Below, piece by piece: positions 1 through 8,584 of a DNA stretch of 25,001 bases (the stretch's first letter is position 1; every line of letters begins with the position of its first letter). The stretch comes from JBDTSW01 sp963782605. GTDB lineage: Bacteria > Actinomycetota > Thermoleophilia > Solirubrobacterales > 70-9. The notes under the pieces are model-generated. The model was not told where the DNA came from, made no database searches, and was given only the letters and a program-made list of their open reading frames with translations. The position numbers and the translations under genes were made by a program. The stretch lies in assembly GCA_963782605.1 (NCBI GenBank), contig CAWAKK010000007.1:1-25001 (forward strand), in the 5' to 3' direction.

Positions 1-444
1 CTGATCGAGGGGAATCTCTTCGGACCTGGGGGCGGCCACGCCTACAGCCTCACCTGGTACTCCGACGACAGCTCGATCATTCGGCACAACACTTTTCTCG
101 ACGACAAGTGCAACTTCAACCTGCGTTGCGGCATCATCAGCCTCGGATACAAGCCGGGGGACGACCCGGGAAGAGGCACCCTCATCGAGGACAACATCCT
201 CACCTCGATCGACACCAGCGGTAACGGCGAGGGCGGCGGCCGCTCGGCGTTCTCCTCGAACCACAACCTGCTTCGCAGCCAGAGGCCGATCGGGCCGGGA
301 GACGTCCGGGGAGCTCCGAGGTACGTCGGGCGGCTGACATCCCCGAATGCGGCGCGGTCGAAGGCGTTCGCGGGCTACCAGCTCCGCCGCGGCTCACGCG
401 GCAGGGGCAACGCTTCCGACGGCACCGACCGCGGGATCCGATAG
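1..444 (+). CDS. Parallel beta-helix repeat protein, C-terminal part (5' truncated by window)
   Basis: The frame is open from base 1 to a TAG at 442-444 (147 residues visible); the start lies outside the window. It contains degenerate beta-helix rungs of the type LIEGNLF, SIIRHNTFL and LIEDNIL, spaced as in right-handed parallel beta-helix (pectate-lyase-like) proteins. It ends in a Gly/Arg/Ser-rich tail (RRGSRGRGNASDGTDRGIR) of the kind that closes such helices. Family members are usually secreted polysaccharide lyases, epimerases or surface adhesins. At the edge of a polysaccharide locus it may process or bind the polymer, but no catalytic residues can be assigned from this fragment. The fold is likely; the activity is unknown. 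Confidence 0.7.
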   Translation: MIEGNLFGPGGGHAYSLTWYSDDSSIIRHNTFLDDKCNFNLRCGIISLGYKPGDDPGRGTLIEDNILTSIDTSGNGEGGGRSAFSSNHNLLRSQRPIGPGDVRGAPRYVGRLTSPNAARSKAFAGYQLRRGSRGRGNASDGTDRGIR

Positions 445-559
445 GTCCTTTCGCTTACCAGCTCGGTCCCCGGATCGGGACGCTCAGTCGGAAGTCGCCG
501 TCTCAAGTCGCCGTTATCCAGGTATGCAGTCGGCTCGCCACGCCCGAGCGCACGGCCCG

Positions 560-1761
560 ATGAGCACGGGCCGCGCACCCGTCTCGATCGTTTGCGTTTC
601 CAACGACATCGCGGTACGCGAGCGCACCCTCGATCGCTCGATCGCCGATCACCTACACGAAGCGCCGGAAACCGAGTACCTCCCGATCGACAACTCGATG
701 GGGGCGTTTAGGAGCGCCGGCGAGGCGCTTAACCACGGTGCCTCGATGGCCCGCCACGACACCGTAGCCTTCGTCCATCAGGACGTCTATCTCCACTCAC
801 TGCGAGCACTCGGGAAGGCGGCCGACATGCTGGCGCACCGGCCGGACATCGGGATGCACGGGTCTTCCGGTGTGACCGCGGACGGGCAACTCATCGGCCG
901 GATCCGCGACCGCGTCGTCGTGATCGGCCAGCCCGTCGCCGAGCCGACAGACGTCGACAGCCTGGACGAGGTTCTGTTCATGGTTCCGCGTGAAGCGATC
1001 CTCCGCGAGCCGCTGGTCGATGCTCCGGACCTCGCGTGGCACGCGTACGCAGTCGAGTACGGCCTGCGGGTTCGTTCCGAGGGAAAGCGAGTGACCGCCG
1101 GGGGCATCCCACTGACCCACAACAGCCTTACGGCCAACGTCGACCGGCTTGATGTCGCGCATCGGTCCGTGGCCAGGCGCCATCCGTCAGTGATGCCGGT
1201 TCAAACAACCTGCGGACTCATCTCCGAGCGGGCGCCGCGACCGCGTCCGCTGCAAGCGCACCGGTGGCGATACCGATGGTTGAGGGGATCGGTTGTCGCG
1301 CACCGAGCGCGCCGCGCCGTCGGCCGCAGACCCGTGGTGCTGAGCGACATCCGACACGACATTGATGAAGCGATCGCCGGAACCCCGGGGGTGCTAGAGA
1401 TCATCAACCTCGAACATGAGCGCATGTCGCTCGGGGACCATCAGTCCGGCCCCGTCGAGCTCATGCGATACGGCCAGACCGTCTCGGTCAGGTCGGCGCT
1501 GATCTCGGAGCTGAAGCACGCGGTCGCCACTCGGCGACCCGATCAGTCGCTGCTGATCGCGAACCTGGCTTTGTCCGATCTGCGGCGGCTAGGCGACGAC
1601 CTGCCGGCGCAGCAGTGCCTCATCGGCTACCACCACAGCGTCGGCTATTGGGTCATGCTCGGCGAGCCCGCCACCCGCGCCGCACACGCACCTTTCAGCT
1701 CGCCCGCCCGCGGCGCCGTTGGGCATGGCTCGGCTACTCACGAGGGCCCGTCGCGCCCTGA
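560..1761 (+). CDS. Glycosyltransferase, StrF-like (GT2_5) N-terminal domain with uncharacterised C-terminal region
   Basis: From ATG 560 (MSTGRAPVSIVCVSND) the first ~200 residues resemble the StrF/glycosyltransferase-like family: an SAGEALNHG segment, then DTVAFVHQDVYL, a VDSLDEVLFMVPRE segment (acceptor/metal site region), DLAWHAYAVEYGLRVR and a late HNS. It should be a cytosolic transferase acting on a lipid-linked sugar. Residues ~255-380 (IRHDIDEAIAGTPGVLEIIN onward) form a second domain I do not recognise. ATG 524 is an alternative start. The 3' end is uncertain: the frame runs open to 2296, but beyond ~1700 it only mirrors the antisense deacetylase. A one-base shift near 1693 gives QLARPRRRWAWLGYSRGPVAP and a TGA at 1759-1761, just before the convergent deacetylase stop, which I prefer. 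Confidence 0.6.
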
Positions 1762-1775
1762 GCGCCGCGTGGCAC

Positions 1776-2444
1776 TCAGCGCCAGCGCTTCGCCACGAGC
1801 TTGGGCTGCGCCGAGAGCGCCCGGAAGGGGCTCGGCCGGACAGACAGGGTCCGCTCGACCGCCTCAGCCCCCTGCCCGCTTTCGAGGCTGGTCCGCGGCT
1901 GGAGCCATGCGTCCGGGCGGGTCAGGCCGCGATCGCTGGTATAGACGCGCTCGTAGCCCCGACGGCGCAGGAAGGTCAGCACACGACGGTCGTATGATCC
2001 GAAGGGACAGGCGGCTTCTGTCACCGGCTGCTCGACGATTGCCTCAAGAGCCTGTCTCGCTACAACGAGTTCCTCGCGCAGCGCCGAATTATCCAGACCC
2101 CGCCATGGGCGGTGGCGCATGCCGTGACAGCCGATGGTCATCCCGGCGTCCAACAGGGTGCGGACGCCTTGCTCGTCAAGGAAGCCCGGGGATCCCAGCC
2201 GCCCGGCAACCACGAAGAAGGTCGCATTCAAGCCCCGCCGGCGAAGAGCCGGAAGGGCGTGCGCCACGTCGGACATGTTGCCGTCATCGAAGGTGATTCG
2301 CACATCAGGCCGGTCGGCGATCGCGTCGAGCGCCGATCCGAACGAGTCGAGGTCCAGCCAGAACCGCTCCTCCCCTCGCTCCGGCGCTCTGGGGAGCTCC
2401 CCCACGCCGTGAAATGTGAGATTCAATTTGGACCTCGACCGCAC
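1776..2444 (-). CDS. Polysaccharide deacetylase (NodB homology domain)
   Basis: This 222-residue protein starts at GTG 2444 and opens with LNLTFHGVG. It carries the carbohydrate esterase family 4 motifs: TFDDGN (D53, D54), CHGMRHRPW (metal-binding H107 and H111) and ACPFGSYD near residue 150. Family enzymes remove N- or O-acetyl groups from polysaccharides using a divalent metal. No signal peptide is visible, so it may act in the cytoplasm on lipid-linked intermediates, or the true start may differ. It is convergent with the upstream glycosyltransferase and divergent from the Wzz-like gene at 2555. The size is a minimal NodB domain without accessory modules. Confidence 0.85.
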   Translation of the reverse strand: MRSRSKLNLTFHGVGELPRAPERGEERFWLDLDSFGSALDAIADRPDVRITFDDGNMSDVAHALPALRRRGLNATFFVVAGRLGSPGFLDEQGVRTLLDAGMTIGCHGMRHRPWRGLDNSALREELVVARQALEAIVEQPVTEAACPFGSYDRRVLTFLRRRGYERVYTSDRGLTRPDAWLQPRTSLESGQGAEAVERTLSVRPSPFRALSAQPKLVAKRWR

Positions 2445-2554
2445 GCCGCTCTACCAACGTGAAGCGTCGGGGATCGCTTTCGGCTGTTGGCCACGAACCG
2501 GTCAGGGGTGGGTCCACAAGAAAGCTCGCAGCCTGCCCGTTGTTGCGTCAGCCG
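2445..2554. promoter_or_regulatory. Divergent intergenic region (deacetylase / Wzz-like gene)
   Basis: This 110-bp gap separates the divergent starts at 2444 (-) and 2555 (+), so it should hold promoters for both units. No convincing -35/-10 pair or operator was found by eye. Confidence 0.3.
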
Positions 2555-3373
2555 ATGGAAGCAGTCACAATCCTCCGCGAGCTGTGGCGCCGGCGCCTGG
2601 CCGTCGGCTTAGTCGCGCTTGCCGCAATCCTGGTTGGCCTGCTTCTGGCCTACCGCCCGGGATTTCCGCCCCGAGAGCCGCCGATACGACGTGGGTATCG
2701 CCACGGCTCGCGTGCTCGTCGACACTCCGCAGTCACAGGTCATCAAGGTCGACCCGAAGGGCTCTGACACGCTGGGGCTGCGGGCCAATGTCCTGGCGAA
2801 CCTGATGGTCGAGGGCGAAGCGAAAGCGGCGATCGCCCGGCGAGCCGGTATGAGCCCAGGCGGCTGCTCGGTTTCGCGGAATCGGAACTCGAACCGCAAA
2901 CGGTTTCTCCCAGGGCCCTGCGAAGGCCGGACATCAACCTGTTGAAGACCCGCGTCGTGATGAACCTCGATGGCGAACAGCTGCCGATCATCGAGATCGA
3001 GACCCAAGCCCCGGACGCGGACCGGGCGAAGGCGCTGGCCAATGCCACCGTCACGGGTCTAACCGACTACCTCGACACCAGGGCGGCAGCCGACGAGGAG
3101 ATCGAAGCGCGCAAGCGATTGCGTGTGAGCGGTCTGGGCACTGCACAGGCGACTGTCTCGACTCGCGGGCCCGGCCGGCTTCTGGCCGTAGGCGCGACGA
3201 TCTTTGTGTTCCTGGCGGGCTGCGCCGCCATCCTCCTCGGTTTCGCCCTCGCCCGAGGATGGCGGCAGGCCGAGGCCTCGGAGTACGTCGCGGCGGAGGA
3301 TCCCCGTGGAGGAGTTCCGCCGACGACCTCAACTTGGACCTCCCTCGCTGAGCCTCGCCCTCGACCCGTCTGA
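2555..3373 (+). pseudogene. Short Wzz-like membrane protein, frameshifted (paralogue 1 of 4)
   Basis: ATG 2555 begins MEAVTILRELWRRR followed by a first membrane helix (LAVGLVALAAILVGLLLA). The frame then shifts near 2665-2680, giving YDVGIATARVLVDTPQSQVI and LGLRANVLANLMVEGEAK, and again near 2855-2862, giving RRLLGFAESELEPQ and, later, PIIEIETQAPDADRAKALAN. A second membrane helix (AVGATIFVFLAGCAAILLGFALA) lies before the TGA at 3371-3373. Two helices around a short extracytoplasmic domain are the layout of Wzz/YveK chain-length regulators. No C-terminal tyrosine kinase is present. The VDTP signature and the ANA helix match the proteins at 11653 and 12439 and the N-terminus of the one ending at 13160. 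It is marked broken because the sequence as given needs two frame changes; conserved residues continue across both, so sequencing error is plausible. Confidence 0.7.
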
Positions 3374-3401
3374 CGGCGACCGCGAAGCGAGGGCTTCCTA
3401 A

Positions 3402-4552
3402 GTGATCAGGGTCGCCGTGGTCGGCCTCGGCAAGATGGGCATATCCCACCTGGCGCTCCTAAGGGCACATCCGGAGGTGGAGCTCGCCGCGGTCTGCGAC
3501 TCCTCGAGCTACGTCCTGGGCGTGCTCAAGAAGTACACCGGGGTGCGACCCATTCGGACTACGAGAAGATGCTCCGCGACGTCGAGCTCGACGCGGTGCT
3601 CGATAGCCACGCCCACGCGCACGCACGCGCGTATGGTCCGAAGCGCGCTCGAGCGGAATGTCCACGTCTTCTGCGAGAAGCCGTTCACGCTGAGTACGAC
3701 CGACGCGCAGGAACTCGCGTCGCTCGGCGCGGAACGCGGGCTGGTGACGCAGGTCGGCTACCACAACCGCTTCGTAGGAGCCTTCCGAGAGGCGAAGGCG
3801 CTGCTCGACGCGGGAGCACTCGGCACGGTCACCACACGCCCTGGGTGAGGCGTACGGGCCGGTGGTAACCAAGCCGAAGGGATCCACATGGCGCAGTCAA
3901 CGGGCGGAAGGCGGCGGCTGTCTCTACGACTACGCTGCCCACCCGATCGACCTGCTGAACTGGTTCCTCGGTGAACCCGTGGGCGTTGGGGGCACAGTCC
4001 TCAACCGCATCTTCTCGCGCGAGACCGAGGACGAGGTCTTCAGCACCCTCTACTACCCGGAAGGCAGGACCGCGCAGATCTCGGTCAACTGGTCCGACGA
4101 GTCGTACCGAAAGATGACCACCCGGGTCACGCTGTGGGGCACCGCGGGGCGGATCTTCGCAGACCGCCAGGAGTGCCAGGTCTACCTGCGCGACGACGCG
4201 CCGCTGCCGCCCGGCTACGAGCCGGGCTGGAACGTCCGCTACACGACCGAGCTGACCGAACCCGTGTGGTTCTACCTTCGCGGTGAGGAATACAGCGCCC
4301 AGCTCGATCACTTCGTCGAGCGGATCAGCGAAACAGCGCGGACGGCGGTCTCAACGGCTTTGGCAGCGCTGCGGTCACCGACGGCGTGATCGCCATGCTG
4401 CTCGCCGACGCCGAAAAGGGAGCGGCCACCCGCATCCCCGACGCGAAACGGCGCGAACCCGACCGGCGCCTGCTCGGAGGTTCCGCCTCGGCCGGCGCCT
4501 GGCCGCCCCGCGCCAGGCCCGAGCCGGCCTCGAGACGGGAGGACGCTCCTGA
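3402..4552 (+). pseudogene. Gfo/Idh/MocA-family sugar dehydrogenase, multiply frameshifted
   Basis: GTG 3402 begins MIRVAVVGLGKMGISHL, a Rossmann GxGxxG. The family EKP motif is present (VHVFCEKPFTL), followed by GYHNRF and GGGCLYDYAAHPIDLLNWFL, which holds the catalytic-region His. Family enzymes oxidise or reduce nucleotide sugars, inositol or similar polyols with NAD(P). Frame changes are needed near 3550 (into SDYEKMLRDVELDAVL), near 3602 (back to IATPTRTHARMV), near 3835 (into HALGEAYGPVVTKP) and near 4335 (into NSADGGLNGFGSAAVTDGVI). Probably one more lies between 4440 and 4545, to reach a TGA at 4550-4552 that overlaps the next ATG. The complete product would be ~380 residues, normal for the family. 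It sits 28 bp after the Wzz-like gene. Confidence 0.75.
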
Positions 4553-5496
4553 TGGATCACCTGCTGTTCGGCGACAATCAGTTCTTCGGGGTCAACCACA
4601 TGTCCGAGGAGAAGGCGCGGGCGCAGGCCATGCGCTTCAAGGACTTGCCGCGGTGATCGACGTCCTGGACGCTGCGTACGACGAGGGCGTCCGCACCTTC
4701 ATGTGCACGACCCACGAGCGGATCGCCAGCCGTGTGCGACCACGTGCGCGCCCATCCCGACCGCTACGCCGATTTCGACTTCTACCCGGGCATGCCGTAC
4801 GCCCACAAGTACGCGAACGCCGTGACCGAGAACGGGATGCTGGGAGCGGTCAAGCGCTTCCTTCCCGACGAGGGGCTGTTGAACGCGGCCGTTCGCGGCG
4901 GCTCCTCGATGGCCAGCAAGGACATCGAGGGCAGTGACCACGCTGTTGATCGATGCCGAGATGAAGATGTTCGAGGGGCTCCGCACCCCTGTGATCTTCC
5001 TGCAGAACGTGGTCGTCGACCTTCTGCTCGGGCTCGGCTTCGACGAGGCCTTCCGGATATTCGCCGACCACGTAGGCGATCGCTACGACGCCGAGCCGGG
5101 CTTCATAACCATGAACCTGCCCGCGCTGCTCCCGGTTCTCGAGGACAGGGAATCGACGATCCGATCGTTTGCTCCAACATCAACAAGATCGGGTTTCGGA
5201 TGTGCGGCGGCTCGGAGGCCTACGAGACCGCCCTTCGCGAGCGCAGGTTCCGCGCGGTGGCCATGTCGGTCTTCGCCTCGGGAGCGATCCCGGCGCCGGA
5301 GGCCATCGAGTGGGTCTGCGGGCAGCCCAACATCGAAGCGATCGTGTTCGGCGCGTCGAGCAGGGCGAACATTCGCAACACCCGCGAACTCGTGGCAAGG
5401 CACTGGGGCGAATCGGCAGCGATGGCCGGCCGGGGCTGGCGGCGGCGGGTTAGCGGCCGCAGGTCCGGAAGGGCGGCTCCTCCGCGAGGGTCCTGA
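4552..5496 (+). pseudogene. Conserved TIM-barrel-like protein of polysaccharide loci, multiply frameshifted
   Basis: ATG 4552 (MDHLLFGDNQFFGVNHMSEE) follows a GGGAGG-like ribosome site at ~4536-4542. The protein must be assembled from several frames. It changes near 4640 (AAVIDVLDAAYDEGVRTFMC), near 4725 (VCDHVRAHPDRYADFDFYPG), near 4930 (TLLIDAEMKMFEGLRTPVIF) and near 5145 (DDPIVCSNINKIGFRMCGG). The last stop is 5494-5496. I recall this as a widely conserved hypothetical protein of ~300 residues in surface-polysaccharide clusters, with an aldo/keto-reductase-like barrel feel (SVFASGAI, AIVFGASS near the C-terminus). I do not know a proven reaction. Very conserved blocks survive on both sides of every shift. 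The 3' end overlaps the convergent gene by about 47 bp, so the last ~20 residues are doubtful. Confidence 0.6.
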
Positions 5497-6453
5497 CCCC
5501 TCGGCCCGCCGCGGCGAGCAGGTCGTCGTGGGTGAGAGCGTCTGCCTCCACCGACAGCGCCAGCCCACGGCTCTCGAGCTCGCGGCCGATCTGGGTCTGG
5601 TGATCGTCGACGTGCTCTCCATGGGCCAGGCGGCGCGGCACGAGCACGGGACACTTCCCCACTTCCAGCGCGGCCAGGGCTGTGCCGACCCCCGCGTGTG
5701 CAACCACCACGTCCGCCTCCTGCATCGCCTCAGTGAGGTCGCGCTCCGGTATCGCGTGGTGACCATCGATCCCGAGAGCGCTCGTGTCGGTGTCGCCGGT
5801 CTGCCACAGCACCTCGGCGTCCGCAGGGAGCAGCTCGACCAGCCGCCGCACGAGTCGAGCGAAGCCGTATCCCCGAAACGTCCCCAGTGTCACGACCACC
5901 CGACCGAGCTCTCCGGAGCCCCCTCGCGCGGATCCTCCGCGGCGAACGAATCGAACACCGAGCCGCGGTAGTTCCATCGGCCGTCGGCCCAATGGGGGTA
6001 CTGGGTGTAGCGGAACACCCCGGGAATCCGGCCCATCAGGCGTCCGGTCGCCGAGGGCCCGTCGCTGCGCGCGGCGCTCTCGATGTAGTGGCAACTAAGC
6101 CTTCGTGCGCGGCCCAACGCGAAGAAGGGCAGGGCCATCGACGATCCGGTGCTCACGATGGCCTGCACGTCGTGGTCACGCAACATGCGGTCGGCGGCCG
6201 GCGCGTTGCTCAGGACGTTGAGGGGATCTCGTCCCCCGACGAAGCGGACGAACCTGACCGTTTCACCGTCGAGCAGGGACCGGCTCTGTGGTGTGTCGAA
6301 GGTGGCCCACTGAAAGGGCCCGTCCATCCCCGTCAACCGCCGGTGCAGCCGATATAGCTGCTTGAGGTGGCCGCCGGTCGAGGCGACCAGCAGGGTGGTC
6401 AACTGCGTTGGGACGTCTTGCGACGCTGCGCGGGACGGATCATGCGGCCTCAT
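5450..6453 (-). pseudogene. UDP-sugar glycosyltransferase, PssD/PssE (Alg14/Alg13, MurG-like) fusion with one frameshift
   Basis: The N-terminal half (start ATG 6453; ATG 6477 is the alternative) has the nucleotide-transferase opening LLVASTGGHLKQL and the segment IVSTGSSMALPFFALGRA, matching PssD/Alg14 membrane-anchor domains. The C-terminal half has VVVTLGTF and AHAGVGTALAALEVGKCPVL, then the GEHVDDHQ signature, matching PssE/Alg13 and GT28 C-domains that bind the UDP-sugar. As written, the halves are in different frames, with a stop at 5890 for the first. The junction is a run of five C at 5919-5923, and adding one base there restores a single protein of ~335 residues. It would act on the cytoplasmic membrane face, usually adding the second sugar of a repeat unit. 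It is divergent from the GT2 gene at 6528. Confidence 0.75.
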
Positions 6454-6527
6454 TACAGCATCGCAGGGGGGCCTCATGGCCGGGCGGCGCTCACAAGTCC
6501 CCGGCGTGGTCAGTCGTTGGTTTCGGG
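6454..6527. promoter_or_regulatory. Short divergent gap upstream of the seven-gene operon
   Basis: These 74 bp lie between the divergent starts at 6453 (-) and 6528 (+). They must contain or overlap the promoter of the 6528-13152 operon unless that promoter lies inside the neighbouring coding region. No clear consensus hexamers were found. Confidence 0.25.
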
Positions 6528-7694
6528 ATGACCACCGCGTTGCTAGTCGCTGCGATCCTGATCGGCCTGCCAGGCCTCGGAGTCGCCTTGCACCTGGGGG
6601 GGCTGACGCTTGCTTCGCTCTTCTACGCAGAGCGGAGGCCGTGGGCTCATCCGGAGCTCCGATTCCTCGTTCTGGTCCCGGCTCACAACGAGGAACACGT
6701 CATCGCCGGGTGCCTTGAAGCGATCGAGGCCGACCGCCGGGAGCGCGACCTCGTTCTGGTGGTGGCGGACCGTTGCACCGACAGGACCGCGCAGATCGCC
6801 CGGTCGTTTGGAAGCTCGGTGCTGGAGCGCCCAACCGAAGCACCCGCTGGGCGCGCTCATGCGCGGCAGGCCGGGCTCGAGCACGCGCGCGGGTTCGACT
6901 GGGACGCCGTGCTGATGTTGGACGCCGACTCGATCATCGAGTCCGGTTTCTTCAACGCCTGCGAACAGGCCCTGGCATCAGGGGCCACCGCGGTCCAGGC
7001 CCGCAGCGAGGGCAGCAAGGATCGCGCACTGGCAGCCCAGCTCTCGCAGGTGGCCTTCGCCCTGCAGGGCGTCACCATCCCTCGGGGGCGCGACCGTCTT
7101 GGCCTCTCCGTGCGGCTACGGGGAACGGGAATGGCGATCCGGCGCGACGCGGCCCTGGGGCACCGCTTCACGGCGCCGGCTTCTGAGGACCTCTACTACA
7201 CCCTCGACCTCCTCCTCGACGGGATCCGCTGCCGTCACGTGGATGACGCCCGGCTGCGATCAGACGCCGCCGGCAACTGGAAGACCTTTGGTGGGCAAAA
7301 GGTTCGCTATGAAGCAGGGCGGATGAGCGCAGCGCGCGCGTATCTGCCGCGCCTCCTCCGCCGGGTCGCGCGACACCGGGACCCCGCCTGCCTCGAAGCG
7401 GCCTGGTTTCTGCTGACTCCGCCGTTCGCGCTCGGCGCATTCTCGCTGGCGATAGGAGCGGCCCTAGCAGCAGTCGCCCAAGCGTGGCTGGCCGTAGCCC
7501 TCCTCGGATTGGGGCTTGTCATCCTGGCGCTCGCCGTGGCAATCGGGCTCGTGCAGTCCCGCGCGGGCCTGCGCACGTGGCTCGCGCTGCTGGCGGCTCC
7601 CTGGTTTCTAGGCTGGAAGCTCGTGGTGCAGTTGCGGGCGCTCGCCAGCGTTCTGCGCCGCGAAACCTCCTACCCGCCGACGGCACGCGTCTGA
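6528..7694 (+). CDS. Membrane-anchored family 2 glycosyltransferase
   Basis: The 388-residue protein starts at ATG 6528, chosen because it directly precedes the first membrane helix (TALLVAAILIGLPGLGVALHLGGL); the frame is open further upstream, but that overlaps the divergent gene. GT2 motifs are in order: VLVPAHNEE (49-56), VADRCTDRT (79-87), LDADS (131-135), ASEDLYYTL (218-226) as the catalytic-base region, and QKVRYEAGR (257-265), which resembles the QxxRW motif of processive synthases with Tyr replacing Trp. Hydrophobic helices occupy ~291-345 and ~352-372. This is the layout of IcaA/cellulose-synthase-like transferases on the inner face of the membrane. The stop overlaps the next start (TGATG), so the two genes are probably translationally coupled. 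Confidence 0.85.
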   Translation: MTTALLVAAILIGLPGLGVALHLGGLTLASLFYAERRPWAHPELRFLVLVPAHNEEHVIAGCLEAIEADRRERDLVLVVADRCTDRTAQIARSFGSSVLERPTEAPAGRAHARQAGLEHARGFDWDAVLMLDADSIIESGFFNACEQALASGATAVQARSEGSKDRALAAQLSQVAFALQGVTIPRGRDRLGLSVRLRGTGMAIRRDAALGHRFTAPASEDLYYTLDLLLDGIRCRHVDDARLRSDAAGNWKTFGGQKVRYEAGRMSAARAYLPRLLRRVARHRDPACLEAAWFLLTPPFALGAFSLAIGAALAAVAQAWLAVALLGLGLVILALAVAIGLVQSRAGLRTWLALLAAPWFLGWKLVVQLRALASVLRRETSYPPTARV

Positions 7695-8584
7695 TGCTGC
7701 TGACCAAGGATCGAGCGGCGGAAGGATCGCTGTCGGTAGAGGTCGAGCCGATCGCGCCCTCCGATGTGCTGCGCGTGGCCGACTTTCTCCACCGGCACCT
7801 GAACTCGCAGGTCACGGCGGATGCCTGGGCGCGCGCGATGAATGTGTCCTGGGACGTCGCGAAGCCCAACAGCGGCTTCATGCTCCTCGAGGACGACACC
7901 GTGGTGGGCGCCTATCTCGCCTTCTACTCCCGACGCGAACTCGGCGGGGAGCTCGAGCGAGTGTGCAATCTCGGTGCCTGGTGCGTCCTGCCGGAGCACC
8001 GATTCCACAGCCTCCGCCTGCTGCGTGCGCTTCTGGGACAGCAGGGATACAGCTTCACCGATCTGTCGCCCAGCGGCAACGTGGTCCCGATCAACTCCAG
8101 GCTCGGCTTCGAGACCCTGGACACCACCGCCCGCCTCGTGCCGAACCTCCCATGGCCGGGACGACCCCGCGGGCAGGTAATCAGCGCCGATCCCGAGCTG
8201 ATCGAATCCACTCTCACCGGTCCCGACCTTCGGCTCTACCGCGACCATGCCGAGGCCGAGGCGGCGCGGCACCTCGTTCTCATCCTGGACGGGCGGTGGT
8301 GCTACGTGATCTTCCGAAGGGACCGGCGCAAGGGTCTACCGCTGTTCGCGTCCATCCTGTACGCCAGCGATCGCGACCTGCTGCGAGCGATGGCGCGCCC
8401 GCTCACGTTCCATCTGCTGATCCACCATGGCGCCCTGGCCACACTGGCCGAGGAGAGGGTCGTCGGCCGCCTGCCGTTGCTCTCCCTCGGGCGCCCGGCG
8501 CGCCCGAAGATGTTCCGGAGCTCGCGCCTCGAACCGGCGCATGTCGACTATCTCTACAGCGAGCTGGTGTGCGTGCCGTGGTAA
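7694..8584 (+). CDS. GNAT-family N-acyltransferase-like protein with C-terminal extension
   Basis: The 296-residue protein starts at ATG 7694 inside the previous stop. Residues ~15-150 look like a GNAT fold: FMLLEDDTVVGAYLAFYSRR (beta strands), then VCNLGAWCVLPEHRFHSLRLL in the acyl-CoA loop position and a FTDLSPSGNVVPINSRLGFE segment, where NSRLGFE is the usual GNAT C-terminal helix-strand. Residues ~160-296 add a second region (ADPELIESTLTGPDLRLYRDH onward) that may be a second, degenerate GNAT-like half. GNAT proteins move acyl groups from CoA, or sometimes from a carrier protein, to amines. Lying directly upstream of a ligase and carrier protein, it is a candidate for the final transfer to the sugar. 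The substrate is unknown. Confidence 0.7.
   Translation: MLLTKDRAAEGSLSVEVEPIAPSDVLRVADFLHRHLNSQVTADAWARAMNVSWDVAKPNSGFMLLEDDTVVGAYLAFYSRRELGGELERVCNLGAWCVLPEHRFHSLRLLRALLGQQGYSFTDLSPSGNVVPINSRLGFETLDTTARLVPNLPWPGRPRGQVISADPELIESTLTGPDLRLYRDHAEAEAARHLVLILDGRWCYVIFRRDRRKGLPLFASILYASDRDLLRAMARPLTFHLLIHHGALATLAEERVVGRLPLLSLGRPARPKMFRSSRLEPAHVDYLYSELVCVPW

Noticed and set aside
1719..2462. Plus-strand open frames opposite the deacetylase, including continuation of the glycosyltransferase frame to 2296
   Set aside because: They are Arg/Pro/Ala-rich, contain no motif and mirror a minus-strand gene with clear NodB motifs.
7963..8577. In-frame upstream extension of the ligase
   Set aside because: It lies wholly inside the GNAT gene and has low-complexity Arg/Pro/Ala composition; GTG 8578 starts the adenylation domain directly.
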